From Nocardioides sp. Root190 (GTDB lineage Bacteria; Actinomycetota; Actinomycetes; Propionibacteriales; Nocardioidaceae), in assembly GCF_001428565.1 (NCBI RefSeq), contig NZ_LMIA01000009.1, positions 88,519 to 152,518 on the forward strand: a stretch of DNA of 64,000 bases, in the 5' to 3' direction. Below are positions 27,198-36,097 of the stretch, piece after piece. The translations under genes were made by a program, and so were the position numbers. The notes beneath the pieces are model-generated. The model did no database searches and had not been told where the DNA came from. It saw only the letters and a program-made list of their open reading frames with translations. Within the stretch, counting starts at the first letter, position 1. Each line of letters starts with the position of its first letter.

Positions 27198-28982
27198 GTG
27201 ACCACCTGGGACCCCGCTCCGGACGAGAAGCGTGAGCGCCCCGGCGGCAAGGCCGTCGTGGTGGTCGTCGCCGTGCTGCTGGTCCTGGTGGGTGGCGGTT
27301 ACGTCGCCGCCCACGCCCTCGCCGGTGACAAGGTCCCGCGGGGCACCACCATTTCCGGCGTCGATGTCGGCGGCCTGTCCCGCTCGGCCGCGATCAGCAC
27401 GCTCGAGGAGGCCTTCGAGTCCCGCGAGACCCAGCCGATCGACGTGACGGTCAAGGCATCCCTCGCCGGGAGCGAGGCCAACGGCTCCGCGCTGAAGCCC
27501 TCCGAGCTCGGCCTCTCGGTCGACTACCCGGCCTCGGTCGACGCCGCAGGCGCCGGTTCCAGCTGGAGTCCCGGTCGCCAGTGGGACTACTTCGCCGGTG
27601 GCGGTGACGTCGATGCCGTCGTCGACGTCGACGAGTCACTGCTCGACACCAGGCTCGACGAGCTCTCGAAGGGCCTGGGCACCGCCCCCAAGGACGGCCA
27701 GGTCACCTTCAGTGCCGACGGAGTGAGGACTGTCGACCCGGTCCGCGGCGACGCGGTGGACCGCGACGCTGCCCGCGAGGCCCTGACCGAGGCCTTCCTC
27801 ACCGAGGACGACGCCGTCTCGCTCGAGGTCGTCAAGTCCGACCCCGACATCGACGCAGCCGACGTCGCCAGGGCCGTCGAGGAGTTCGCGGACCCGGCGA
27901 TGGCCCACCCGGTGACGCTGGTCTTCGGCGACAGCGACGTGAGCCTGTCCCCGCGCCAGTTCGCCAAGGCCCTCTCGATGGAGCCCGAGGACGGGGTCCT
28001 CGTCCCTGTCGTCGACGAGGCCGTGCTGACCACGCTCGTCAAGGGCGTCACCACCGACGGCGAGCCCGTCGACGCAACCGTCCGCATCGCCAAGGGCAAG
28101 CCCCGCATCGTTCCTGCCAAGCCGGGCGTCGAGTTCGACCCCGCCCAGGTGGCAGAGGTCTTCACCGGTCTGCTGACCGGCGACGAGGGCGAGCGCAGCG
28201 GCAAGGTCGACGCCGAGGTCACCGAGGCGGACTTCACGACCCAGGACGCCCGCGACCTCAAGATCGTCGAGAAGATCTCCGAGTTCACGACGCGCTATCC
28301 CCACGCCGACTACCGCAACATCAACATCGGTCGGGCGGCCAAGCTCGTCGACGGCACGCTCCTCAAGCCCGGTGAGGAGTTCTCCCTCAACGGCATCGTG
28401 GGGGAGCGCACCGCCGAGAACGGCTTCACCGAGGGCTACGTCATCTCCAACGGCATCCTGAAGAAGGATCTCGGCGGCGGCGTCTCGCAGATGGCGACGA
28501 CGACCTTCAACGCGATGTTCTTCGCGGGCCTCAAGGACATCCAGCACAAGCCGCACTCGTTCTACATCGACCGCTACCCGGTCGGGCGCGAGGCCACCGT
28601 CGCATGGCCGACGGTCGACCTGCGCTTCGAGAACGACAGCGAGTACGGCGTCCTCGTCCGCGCCTGGGTGGAGCCGAGCAACTTCTCGCGCCAGGGCACC
28701 GTGACCGTGCAGATGTGGTCCACCAAGGTCTGGGACATCGACTCGCGCACGTCGAACCGCTACGCCTACGTGCCCCCGGCGACCCGCACGCTGACCACCG
28801 CCGACTGCGAGTCGTTCACGGGCTACTCCGGCTTCCAGATCGACGTCACCCGGATCTTCCGCAAGCACGGCCAGTCGGCCGTGGACCACACCGAGAAGTT
28901 CCACACCGTCTACACGCCGGCCGACTCCGTGGTGTGCAAGAAGCCGGGCCCGCCGCCCGAGCAGGATCCCGACGAGGGCTGA
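27198..28982 (+). CDS. VanW family membrane-anchored protein
   Basis: 594 residues. A short cytoplasmic start, one membrane helix (about 20-42), then repeated a/b domains of the YoaR/peptidoglycan-binding type (PRGTTISGVDVGGLSRSAA near 50), and a C-terminal VanW domain (GEEFSLNGIVGERTAENGF, LGGGVSQMATTTFNA). A cell-envelope role is likely, as VanW occurs in glycopeptide-resistance clusters, but no enzyme activity is known. GTG at 27198 is favoured by AGGA eight bases upstream; the ATG at 27189 is the alternative. Follows the mshB pair by 10 bases. Confidence 0.8.
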   Translation: MTTWDPAPDEKRERPGGKAVVVVVAVLLVLVGGGYVAAHALAGDKVPRGTTISGVDVGGLSRSAAISTLEEAFESRETQPIDVTVKASLAGSEANGSALKPSELGLSVDYPASVDAAGAGSSWSPGRQWDYFAGGGDVDAVVDVDESLLDTRLDELSKGLGTAPKDGQVTFSADGVRTVDPVRGDAVDRDAAREALTEAFLTEDDAVSLEVVKSDPDIDAADVARAVEEFADPAMAHPVTLVFGDSDVSLSPRQFAKALSMEPEDGVLVPVVDEAVLTTLVKGVTTDGEPVDATVRIAKGKPRIVPAKPGVEFDPAQVAEVFTGLLTGDEGERSGKVDAEVTEADFTTQDARDLKIVEKISEFTTRYPHADYRNINIGRAAKLVDGTLLKPGEEFSLNGIVGERTAENGFTEGYVISNGILKKDLGGGVSQMATTTFNAMFFAGLKDIQHKPHSFYIDRYPVGREATVAWPTVDLRFENDSEYGVLVRAWVEPSNFSRQGTVTVQMWSTKVWDIDSRTSNRYAYVPPATRTLTTADCESFTGYSGFQIDVTRIFRKHGQSAVDHTEKFHTVYTPADSVVCKKPGPPPEQDPDEG

Positions 28983-28995
28983 TCCCGGTTCCTTG

Positions 28996-29017
28996 CTAGA
29001 ATGAGAACACGTTCTAG
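28996..29017. promoter_or_regulatory. KstR-like palindromic operator / promoter
   Basis: Nested palindromes: AGAAC-AC-GTTCT (29004-29015) within CTAGAA (28996-29001) and TTCTAG (29012-29017). AGAACnnGTTCT is the core of the operator known for KstR, the TetR-type repressor of sterol catabolism in mycobacteria and rhodococci. TAGAAT at 28997-29002 could be a -10 hexamer, so repressor binding would block RNA polymerase. It lies directly upstream of the DUF35/thiolase pair. Confidence 0.55.
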
Positions 29018-29020
29018 TTC

Positions 29021-29026
29021 AGGAGG
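29021..29026 (+). promoter_or_regulatory. Strong RBS that fixes a TTG start
   Basis: AGGAGG five bases before TTG at 29032. No ATG or GTG is suitably placed, so TTG is accepted as start codon. Confidence 0.75.
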
Positions 29027-29031
29027 CTGTC

Positions 29032-29478
29032 TTGACCGCCACTCCCGTCATCGACGGTTGGTTCACCACCGGCGACGAGCCGCACCTCCTCGCGTCGCGG
29101 TGCACCACCTGCCGCAACGTGGTGTTCCCGCCGGTGTCCTCCGATGCCGGAGCTGCCGCGTTCTACTGCCGCAACCCCGCCTGCGACGGCGAGGCCCACG
29201 AGTCCGTGGAGCTCTCGCGGCGCGGGACCGTGTGGTCCTACACCGATGCGCAGTACCAGCCCCCGGCGCCGTACGTCCCCGCCTCCGACCCGTACCAGCC
29301 GTTCGCGCTGGCCGCCGTCGAGCTGCCCGAGGGCCTGGTCGTGCTGGGCCAGGTGGCCGACGGTTTCGGCGTCGCTGACCTGAAGGTCGGCGCCGAGGTC
29401 GAGCTCGTGATCGAGACGCTCCATGCCGACGAGTCCGGCGAGCGCACCACCTACCGCTGGAAGCCGGTGTCCGCATGA
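29032..29478 (+). CDS. DUF35 OB-fold/zinc-ribbon acyl-CoA-associated protein
   Basis: 148 residues. The N-terminal rubredoxin-like zinc ribbon has C24-x2-C27 and C46-x4-C51, followed by an OB-fold (residues about 65-140). DUF35 proteins pair with SCP2-type thiolases or with ChsH-type hydratases and Ltp aldolases in steroid side-chain degradation and bind CoA esters. It overlaps the thiolase gene by 4 nt, the usual pairing. TTG start with AGGAGG. The KstR-like operator lies 15 bases upstream. Confidence 0.85.
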   Translation: MTATPVIDGWFTTGDEPHLLASRCTTCRNVVFPPVSSDAGAAAFYCRNPACDGEAHESVELSRRGTVWSYTDAQYQPPAPYVPASDPYQPFALAAVELPEGLVVLGQVADGFGVADLKVGAEVELVIETLHADESGERTTYRWKPVSA

Positions 29479-30671
29479 GCAGCACGAACCAGGTCGCCAT
29501 CGCCGGCGTCGGCATGCACGCATGGGGCAAGTGGGGCCGCAACTTCACCGAGTACGGCGTCCACGCGGCCCGTGCGGCGCTGAAGGACTCAGGCATCGCG
29601 TGGGCCGACGTCGACCTCGTCGTCGGTGGCGAGACGGTCCGCAACGGCTACGCCGGCTACGTCGCCGGATCGACCTTCGCCCAGGCGCTCGGCTGGAACG
29701 GCGCCCGGATCGCGACGTCGTACGCCGCGTGCGCGACTGGTGCGCAGGCGATCGACACCGCCCGTGCCCGGATCATGGCCGGCCTGTGCGAGGTCGCCCT
29801 GGTCGTCGGCGCGGACACCACGCCGAAGGGCTTCCTCGCCCCGAACGCGGGCGAGCGGTGGAACGACCCCGACTGGCTGCGCTTCCGGCTGCTCGGCATG
29901 ACCAACCCGGCGTACTTCGCGCTCTACGCGCGCCGCCGGATGGACCTGTACGGCGCGACCAGCGAGGACTTCGCGCAGGTCAAGGTCAAGAACGCCCGGC
30001 ACGGTCTGGAGAACCCGTACGCCCGCTTCCGCAAGGAGTCGACGGTCGCCGACGTGCTGGCCTCCCCGGTCGTCTCCGACCCGCTGCACCTGCTCGACAT
30101 CTGTGCGACCTCCGACGGCGCCGCGGCGGTGGTGCTGACCAGCATGGAGTACGCGAAGAAGCACGGCATCGTGGACCCGGTGCGGGTCGCAGCGGTCTCG
30201 ACCGTCACGCCGACCTTCCCCAACACCGTCATCGACATGCCCCTGCTCTCCACGGACTCCTCGGCGCTGACCGGGATCCCGGACCACACCTTCAAGGAGT
30301 CCCTGGCCCAGGCGGCGTACGACGAGGCCGGGATCGGTCCCGAGGACGTCGACGTGGCCGAGGTCTACGACCTGTCCACCGCCCTCGAGCTCGACTGGAT
30401 CGAGGACCTCCAGCTCTGCAAGCCCGGCGAGGCCGAGGTCCTGCTGCGTGCCGGCGACACCACCATCGGCGGCCGGATCCCCGTCAACCCGTCCGGTGGA
30501 CTCGCCTGCTTCGGCGAGGCGGTCCCCGCCCAGGCGATCGCCCAGGTCTGCGAGCTCACCTGGCAGCTGCGCGGTCAGGCCACGGGCCGCCAGGTCGAGG
30601 GCGCCCGCGTCGGCATCACGGCCAACCAGGGCCTGTTCGGCCACGGCTCCTCGGTCATCCTCGCCCGCTGA
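29475..30671 (+). CDS. SCP2-type thiolase / lipid-transfer (Ltp-like) protein
   Basis: 398 residues, thiolase superfamily. N-terminal AIAGVGMHAWGKW, Cys in YAACATGAQA, C-terminal GGLACFGEAVPAQAI and GITANQGLFGHG are typical of Ltp2/Ltp4-like enzymes. These cleave b-ketoacyl-CoAs or perform retro-aldol cleavage in sterol side chains. The coupled DUF35 gene and KstR-like operator support a lipid or sterol catabolic role, but no other sterol genes are within the window, so the exact substrate is open. Confidence 0.85.
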   Translation: MSSTNQVAIAGVGMHAWGKWGRNFTEYGVHAARAALKDSGIAWADVDLVVGGETVRNGYAGYVAGSTFAQALGWNGARIATSYAACATGAQAIDTARARIMAGLCEVALVVGADTTPKGFLAPNAGERWNDPDWLRFRLLGMTNPAYFALYARRRMDLYGATSEDFAQVKVKNARHGLENPYARFRKESTVADVLASPVVSDPLHLLDICATSDGAAAVVLTSMEYAKKHGIVDPVRVAAVSTVTPTFPNTVIDMPLLSTDSSALTGIPDHTFKESLAQAAYDEAGIGPEDVDVAEVYDLSTALELDWIEDLQLCKPGEAEVLLRAGDTTIGGRIPVNPSGGLACFGEAVPAQAIAQVCELTWQLRGQATGRQVEGARVGITANQGLFGHGSSVILAR

Positions 30672-30673
30672 CC

Positions 30674-30792
30674 CGCGAAGTGCGCCTCATTCTCCGCCGA
30701 AGTGCGTGGGTTTCTCCATCGAGGTGACCCCTGTGGGCGCACCTCGATGGAGAAAACCAGACACTTCGGCAGAGAGAACCGCGCACTTCGCG
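30674..30792. repeat. 119-bp imperfect palindromic intergenic element
   Basis: The two arms (about 57 bases each) pair along most of their length. CGCGAAGTGCGC at 30674 pairs with GCGCACTTCGCG at 30781, GCCGAAGTG pairs with CACTTCGGC, and TCTCCATCGAGGTG pairs with the ACCTCGATGGAGA arm. Within each arm GAAGTG recurs with a 22-base spacing. It fills the gap between two converging genes, so it may be a MITE-like element and could also terminate transcription in both directions. Its sequence differs from the elements at 934 and 1083. Confidence 0.8.
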
Positions 30793-30796
30793 CACC

Positions 30797-31633
30797 TCAC
30801 GGAGCCGGCGGCAGGATCTCCCACACGACGTGCTCCCCGGCGAGGCCCTTGAGCTCGACGGTGTCGCGCTCCACGAGGATCACGGCGGCGTCGTCGTCCA
30901 GGGCTTCCCGTACGGCGTCGCTGACCAGGATCTCTCCGCCGGCGGCGAGATCGGCGACCCGGGCCGCCATGGCGACGTTGCGCCCGAAGTAGTCGCCGTC
31001 GCGCGCCACGACCTGCCCGGTGTGGATGCCGATCCGGACCAGAATCGGACCGTGGCGGCGCAGGGTCACCTCGCGGGGGAGGTCGCGCTGGATGCCGAGG
31101 GCGGCACGACAGGCGGCCTCGGCGTCGCGGAAGGCGACCATGAAGCCGTCGCCGGCGGTCTTCACGACCTGCCCGCGGTACCTCTCGATGCGGGTGCGCA
31201 GCACCCGGTCGTGCGCGGCGAGCACCTTGACCCAGGTGTCGTCGCCGAGCCGGTCGTTGAGGGGGGTGGAGTTCTCGATGTCGGAGAAGAACAGCGTCAC
31301 CGTGCCGTCGGAGGCGGCCATGTTGAGGATGTCGGCGCGCTCGTCCTCGCTCGCCCAGGTCTGCAGGTCCTCCACGGTGCTCTGGATCAGGCCGCTGATG
31401 CCATGGGAGCGGACCTTCGACGCCGTGCGGATCATCCGGCGCATGGCGCGCTCCGCGGAGTTGCTCGGGGGAGCCGGCCGGAGGGCGGCATCGAGGTCTG
31501 ACTCGATCTGCGCGAGGTGCGCACGGACGTCGACCAGTTCCTGCTGGAGCCGTGCCCGATCGCGGGCGAACAGGACGACGGTGCCGACGAGCAGCACGCA
31601 CAGCACGCACAGCACGCCGAGGACGATGACCAC
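30797..31633 (-). CDS. Class III adenylate cyclase, membrane-anchored
   Basis: 278 residues. One N-terminal membrane helix (VLCVLCVLLVGTVVLF), a coiled-coil-like linker (residues 25-55), then the catalytic domain. Metal-binding Asp residues lie in FFSDIENST and AGDGFMVAF; the base-selecting Lys is in VVKTAGDG with Asp in GDYFGRN; the Asn/Arg pair is in GRNVAMAARV. The Lys/Asp pair favours ATP and hence cAMP. No HAMP or sensory domain is visible. Starts 65 bases before the divergent AAA ATPase. Confidence 0.88.
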   Translation of the reverse strand: MVIVLGVLCVLCVLLVGTVVLFARDRARLQQELVDVRAHLAQIESDLDAALRPAPPSNSAERAMRRMIRTASKVRSHGISGLIQSTVEDLQTWASEDERADILNMAASDGTVTLFFSDIENSTPLNDRLGDDTWVKVLAAHDRVLRTRIERYRGQVVKTAGDGFMVAFRDAEAACRAALGIQRDLPREVTLRRHGPILVRIGIHTGQVVARDGDYFGRNVAMAARVADLAAGGEILVSDAVREALDDDAAVILVERDTVELKGLAGEHVVWEILPPAP

Positions 31634-31697
31634 GACCGAAGCCTAGGGCTTCGTCAGGACCCCGGCAGGCGTTGCATGCCCGCAGTAGCGTGAGATC

Positions 31698-33134
31698 GTG
31701 ACCACAACTGATCCCGCGTCGGCACCCACCATCTCCACCGTCGGCGCGCTGCGGGCCTCTGGCCACGAGCAGCGCACCCTGCGTGCCGAGCTCCGCGGCA
31801 ATCTCCTCGACCGGCTCGGCCGCAAGGAGGACCCGTGGCCGGGCCTGCACGGATTCGAGGACACCGTCATCCCGCAGCTCGAGCGCGCGATCATCGCGGG
31901 CCACGACGTCGTCCTGCTCGGCGAACGCGGCCAGGGCAAGACCCGCCTCCTGCGCACGCTCGTGGGCCTGCTGGACGAGTGGACGCCCGTGATCGACGGC
32001 TCCGAGCTCGGCGAGCACCCGTTCGAGCCGATCACCGTCGCGTCGCGTCGTCGAGCGGCCGAGCTCGGCGACGAGCTGCCGGTCGCCTGGCGTCACCGGG
32101 GCGAGAGGTACGCCGAGAAGCTGGCGACCCCGGACACCTCGGTCGCCGACCTGATCGGTGACGTCGACCCGATGAAGGTGGCCGAGGGACGCTCCCTCGG
32201 TGACCCGGAGACGATCCACTTCGGCCTGATCCCCCGTTCCCACCGCGGCATCGTGGCCATCAACGAGCTGCCCGACCTCGCCGAGCGGATCCAGGTGGCG
32301 ATGCTCAACGTGATGGAGGAGCGCGACATCCAGATCCGCGGCTACGTCCTGCGCCTGCCGCTCGACGTGTTCGTGGTCGCCTCGGCGAACCCCGAGGACT
32401 ACACCAACCGTGGCCGGATCATCACGCCGCTCAAGGACCGCTTCGGCGCCGAGATCCGCACGCACTACCCGAAGGCCCTCGCGGCGGAGATCGCCGTCGT
32501 ACGACAGGAGGCCGACCTGCTGCCGGACCTCGTGGACGTGCCCGACTTCCTGGTCGAGATCCTCGCGCGCTTCACCCGCAACCTGCGTGAGTCCAGCGCC
32601 GTGGACCAGCGCTCCGGCGTCTCGGCCCGGTTCGCGATCGCCGGCGCGGAGACCATCGCCGCCGCCGCCCTGCGACGGGCGACCGTCCAGGGCGAGGACC
32701 GCGCGGTCGCCCGGGTCGTCGACCTGGAGACGGCCGTCGAGGTGCTCGGCGGCAAGATCGAGTTCGAGTCGGGCGAGGAGGGACGCGAGGGCGAGATCCT
32801 CACCCACCTGCTGCGTACGGCGACCGCCGAGACCGTCCGCGAGAGGTTCCGCGGCCTGGACTTCGCGCTGCTCGTCGAGTCGGTCGAGGAGGGCGCCACC
32901 GTCATCACCGGCGGCTCGGTCACCGCCCGCGACGTCCTCGCCGGCCTCCCGGTCCTGGGGGAGTCGGATCTCTACGACCAGGTCTGCGAGCGGGTCAACG
33001 GAGCGGGTGGCGGCCGCACCGACGGCGAACGGGCCGCCGCCATCGAGCTCGCACTGGAGGGCCTGTTCCTCGCCCGCAAGATCGGCAAGGACCAGCAGTC
33101 CGGGACCACCGGCACGGAGACGGTCTACGGATGA
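31698..33134 (+). CDS. MoxR/Mg-chelatase-like AAA ATPase
   Basis: 478 residues, GTG start. Walker A is GERGQGKT (about residues 75-82), the Walker B equivalent is GIVAINELPDL and sensor 1 is FVVASANPEDYTNRGR. A C-terminal helical region follows. The Walker B Asp is replaced by Asn (INEL), a variant I recall for this subfamily. MoxR-type ATPases remodel proteins together with a VWA partner, which here overlaps by 4 nt (33131). Partner substrate unknown; insertion of metal or maturation of the downstream hydrolase are possibilities. Confidence 0.87.
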   Translation: MTTTDPASAPTISTVGALRASGHEQRTLRAELRGNLLDRLGRKEDPWPGLHGFEDTVIPQLERAIIAGHDVVLLGERGQGKTRLLRTLVGLLDEWTPVIDGSELGEHPFEPITVASRRRAAELGDELPVAWRHRGERYAEKLATPDTSVADLIGDVDPMKVAEGRSLGDPETIHFGLIPRSHRGIVAINELPDLAERIQVAMLNVMEERDIQIRGYVLRLPLDVFVVASANPEDYTNRGRIITPLKDRFGAEIRTHYPKALAAEIAVVRQEADLLPDLVDVPDFLVEILARFTRNLRESSAVDQRSGVSARFAIAGAETIAAAALRRATVQGEDRAVARVVDLETAVEVLGGKIEFESGEEGREGEILTHLLRTATAETVRERFRGLDFALLVESVEEGATVITGGSVTARDVLAGLPVLGESDLYDQVCERVNGAGGGRTDGERAAAIELALEGLFLARKIGKDQQSGTTGTETVYG

Positions 33135-35140
33135 GTCGCTACCGCAGGTACGACGGGGGCGACCCCCTCGCCCCGCCCGTCGACATCGCCGAGGCGCTCG
33201 ACGCCATCGGTCAGGACGTCATGGCGGGCTACAGCCCGGAGCGGGCGATGCGGGAGTTCCTGCGGCGCGGTGGCGAGGACCAGGCCGGACTCGACGACCT
33301 CGGACGACGCGTCGCCGAGCGGCGCCGTGAGCTGCTCCAGCAGCACAACCTCGACGGCACCCTCGCCGAGGTCCGCGAGCTGTTGGAGAAGGCCGTGCTC
33401 GAGGAGCGCAAGCAGCTGGCCCGTGACGCGCTGATGGACGACGCCGACCGGGCGTTCCGCGAGATGCGGATGCAGAACCTGCCGGACTCCCCGGCGGCCG
33501 CGGTCACCGAGCTCGGTGACTACGACTGGCAGTCCAGCGAGGCCCGGGAGGCCTTCGAGCAGATCAAGGACCTGCTCGGTCGAGAGCTCCTGGACCAGCG
33601 CTTCGCGGGCATGAAGCAGGCGATGGAGGGGGCCACCGAGGCCGATCGCGAGGCGATCAGCGAGATGCTCTCCGACCTCAACGACCTGCTGGAGAAGCAC
33701 GGCCGCAACGAGGACACCCCGGAGGACTTCCAGGAGTTCATGGGCAAGCACGGCCAGCACTTCCCGGAGGACCCGCAGGACATCGACGAGCTCCTCGACG
33801 CGCTGGCCCAGCGATCAGCCGCAGCGCAGCGGATGCTGAACTCGATGACGCCCGAGCAGCGCGCCGAGCTGATGGAGCTGTCCGCGCAGGCCTTCGGTTC
33901 CCCGGCGTTGATGGACCAGCTCGACCGGCTCGACCAGAACCTCATGGGGCTGCGGCCAGGGGAGGACTGGGGTGGTTCGGAGCAGTTCGGTGGGGGCGAA
34001 GGACTCGGCCTCGGTGACGGCACCGGCGTGCTGCAGGACCTCGCGGACCTCGATGCGCTCGCTGATCAGATCGCCCAGTCCTACGGCGGCGCACGTCTGG
34101 ACGACATCGACCTCGACAGGCTCGCCCGCCAGCTCGGCAACGAGGCGGCGGTCGACGCGCGCAAGCTGCGTGAGCTCGAGCAGGCGCTGCGCGACTCGGG
34201 GGCCATGGAGCGTGGATTCGACGGCGAGCTGCGCCTGACACCGAAGGCGATGCGCCAGCTCGGCAAGGCGCTGCTGCGTGACGTGGCCCAGCGGATGTCG
34301 GGCCGTCAGGGTCAGCGCGAGCTGCGCCAGGCCGGTGCCGCGGGCGACCTGTCCGGTGCCACCCGGCCCCGGGAGTTCGGCGACACCGAGCCGTGGGACC
34401 TGCCGCAGACCATCCTCAACGGCGTACTCCGTCGGGCGGGTCAGCCCGGCGGGCCGCTCCTGACCATCGACGACGTCGACGTCGCGGAGACCGAGGCACG
34501 CACCCAGGCGGCGGTCGCCCTGTGTGTCGACACGTCGTTCTCGATGGCGATGGACGGTCGCTGGGTGCCGATGAAGCAGACCGCCCTGGCGCTGCACACC
34601 CTCATCGGCTCTCGGTTCCGGGGCGACGACCTCGAGTTGATCGGCTTCGGCCGCCACGCGCAGACCATGCGGATCGAGGAGCTGACGGCGCTCGACGCCC
34701 GGTGGGCGAAGGGCACCAACCTCCACCACGCGCTGCTCCTGGCCAACCGCCACTTCCGCCGGCACCCCAACGCGCAGCCGGTGCTGCTGATCGTCACCGA
34801 CGGTGAGCCGACCTCGCACCTGGAGTCGAGCGGCGAGGTCTTCTTCAACTATCCGCCGCACCCGATGACGATCTCGCTCGCGGTGCGCGAGCTGGACAAC
34901 GCGCGGCGGCTGGGCGCGCAGACGACCTTCTTCCGCCTCGGTGAGGACCCGGGTCTGGCGCGCTTCATCGAATCGATGGCGCGCCGGGTCGACGGCTCCG
35001 TGATCGCTCCCGAGTCGGGCGACCTCGGCGCCGCGGTGGTCGGTTCCTATCTCGGCTCGCGCAGCGGCGGACGTTCGTCCGGCGGCGGTCCGGGGTCGTA
35101 CGGCGACTTCTTCGGCTCCCGGGGGTTCTGGGTCGGCTGA
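33131..35140 (+). CDS. VWA domain protein, partner of the AAA ATPase
   Basis: 669 residues. The N-terminal 440 residues are acidic and helical, rich in Glu, Leu and Arg; the C-terminal VWA domain has a complete MIDAS (DTSFS, TNLHHAL, VTDGEP). A Gly/Ser-rich end (GSRSGGRSSGGGPG) precedes the C-terminus. VWA proteins of this kind bind clients through the Mg2+ site and deliver them to the ATPase. It is coupled to the ATPase by a 4-nt overlap. Confidence 0.88.
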   Translation: MSRYRRYDGGDPLAPPVDIAEALDAIGQDVMAGYSPERAMREFLRRGGEDQAGLDDLGRRVAERRRELLQQHNLDGTLAEVRELLEKAVLEERKQLARDALMDDADRAFREMRMQNLPDSPAAAVTELGDYDWQSSEAREAFEQIKDLLGRELLDQRFAGMKQAMEGATEADREAISEMLSDLNDLLEKHGRNEDTPEDFQEFMGKHGQHFPEDPQDIDELLDALAQRSAAAQRMLNSMTPEQRAELMELSAQAFGSPALMDQLDRLDQNLMGLRPGEDWGGSEQFGGGEGLGLGDGTGVLQDLADLDALADQIAQSYGGARLDDIDLDRLARQLGNEAAVDARKLRELEQALRDSGAMERGFDGELRLTPKAMRQLGKALLRDVAQRMSGRQGQRELRQAGAAGDLSGATRPREFGDTEPWDLPQTILNGVLRRAGQPGGPLLTIDDVDVAETEARTQAAVALCVDTSFSMAMDGRWVPMKQTALALHTLIGSRFRGDDLELIGFGRHAQTMRIEELTALDARWAKGTNLHHALLLANRHFRRHPNAQPVLLIVTDGEPTSHLESSGEVFFNYPPHPMTISLAVRELDNARRLGAQTTFFRLGEDPGLARFIESMARRVDGSVIAPESGDLGAAVVGSYLGSRSGGRSSGGGPGSYGDFFGSRGFWVG

Positions 35141-35213
35141 CGCCCGTGCGCCCGCCTGTGGACAACCGCCGCGTGGTGTTTGCCGGATTCCATGACCGGG
35201 CAGCCGAGGGTGC

Positions 35214-35777
35214 ATGGATGACGCGGATCTCGGGCCCCTGCGCAAGGTCAACCCCTCGGTCGTCGACGACGACCCGTTCTGGTCGGTCGTGCGCCGACGG
35301 CACCCTGACGTGGACCTGGTGCTGCTGCCGCCGGGGTCCGACGAGCCCGACGAGCCCGGCCAGCCCGACGAGCCCCCGGTCGACAGTTCGGACGCGGTGC
35401 GTGCGGTCGTCGAGCTCGCCCGCGAGGCATGGGCAGCCCTGGTCCCCCTGCTTCCCGATGCCGGGCCGCCCGGCGTCCGGTGGGCGTCGAGAGGCGATGG
35501 ACACGCCCTCCTGATCGTCCGCTCGTTGGTCGACCCCGGCGACGCGGGTGGGGTCGACCTGCTGCGGCGAGCCGCAGTGGTGCTCGACGGGTTGGGCTGG
35601 CGTCTGGCCCCGACCCGGCGCGCGGGCCATCCGCTGTTGCGTGCGACCAACGGTCTCGTCGACTTCGAGGGCGAGGCGGGGCCGGGGGCGACCGTGCTCC
35701 GGATCGCCACCGGGGTGCTGCCCGTCAGCGAGCCGGACCGGGCCGCCGTGCTCGAGGAGGCCGGGTCATGGCGGTGA
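35214..35777 (+). CDS. Hypothetical protein upstream of WXG-like pair
   Basis: 187 residues with no recognised domain. A Pro/Asp linker (DEPDEPGQPDEPP, about residues 44-56) separates a short N-terminus from an a/b domain with the repeated phrase LLRRAAVVLDGLGWRL. No signal peptide. The last 10 nt overlap the next gene, suggesting coupled translation. Its position before a WXG-like protein and a DUF1023 hydrolase makes a chaperone or targeting factor plausible but unproven. Confidence 0.6.
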   Translation: MDDADLGPLRKVNPSVVDDDPFWSVVRRRHPDVDLVLLPPGSDEPDEPGQPDEPPVDSSDAVRAVVELAREAWAALVPLLPDAGPPGVRWASRGDGHALLIVRSLVDPGDAGGVDLLRRAAVVLDGLGWRLAPTRRAGHPLLRATNGLVDFEGEAGPGATVLRIATGVLPVSEPDRAAVLEEAGSWR

Positions 35778-36097
35778 CACTGGACGTCCCGTTCGAGGTG
35801 CTGCGCACGGCCAAGATCAAGTGGGACGAGGCCGCTGACGAGCTGGACGGCAACTGGCGGCGACTGCACAAGTCGTCGATCGCAGGCTTCTCCGCGGAGG
35901 TGACGGCAGCGGTCGAGGCCTTCCGGGAGCCCTGGGTCGACGAGATCAAGGTCGCGGGGGAGCGGGCCCAGGCCCACAGCGACGAGATCGTGCTGTTCGG
36001 CCAGCGGGTGTGGCTGGCCGATGCCGATCAGGCGGAGCGGGTCCGGGCCCTGTTGCCCTGGGCCCACAGCGACGCCGGGATCGCGGGGCAGCCATGA
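35768..36097 (+). CDS. Small helical WXG100-like partner protein
   Basis: 109 residues, helical hairpin-like (helices about 12-50 and 55-95) with conserved Trp residues (KWDEAADELDGNWRR). The size, helical content and position before a larger protein with a WXG motif fit WXG100-like or LXG-chaperone-like partners; the canonical central WXG tripeptide is absent, so this is a weak call. The start lies within the previous gene and it overlaps the next one by 4 nt. Confidence 0.55.
   Translation: MAVTLDVPFEVLRTAKIKWDEAADELDGNWRRLHKSSIAGFSAEVTAAVEAFREPWVDEIKVAGERAQAHSDEIVLFGQRVWLADADQAERVRALLPWAHSDAGIAGQP

Noticed and set aside
30687..32807. 706-codon minus-strand frame
   Set aside because: Overlaps the real cyclase (different frame) and the AAA ATPase (opposite strand); no domain could be recognised.
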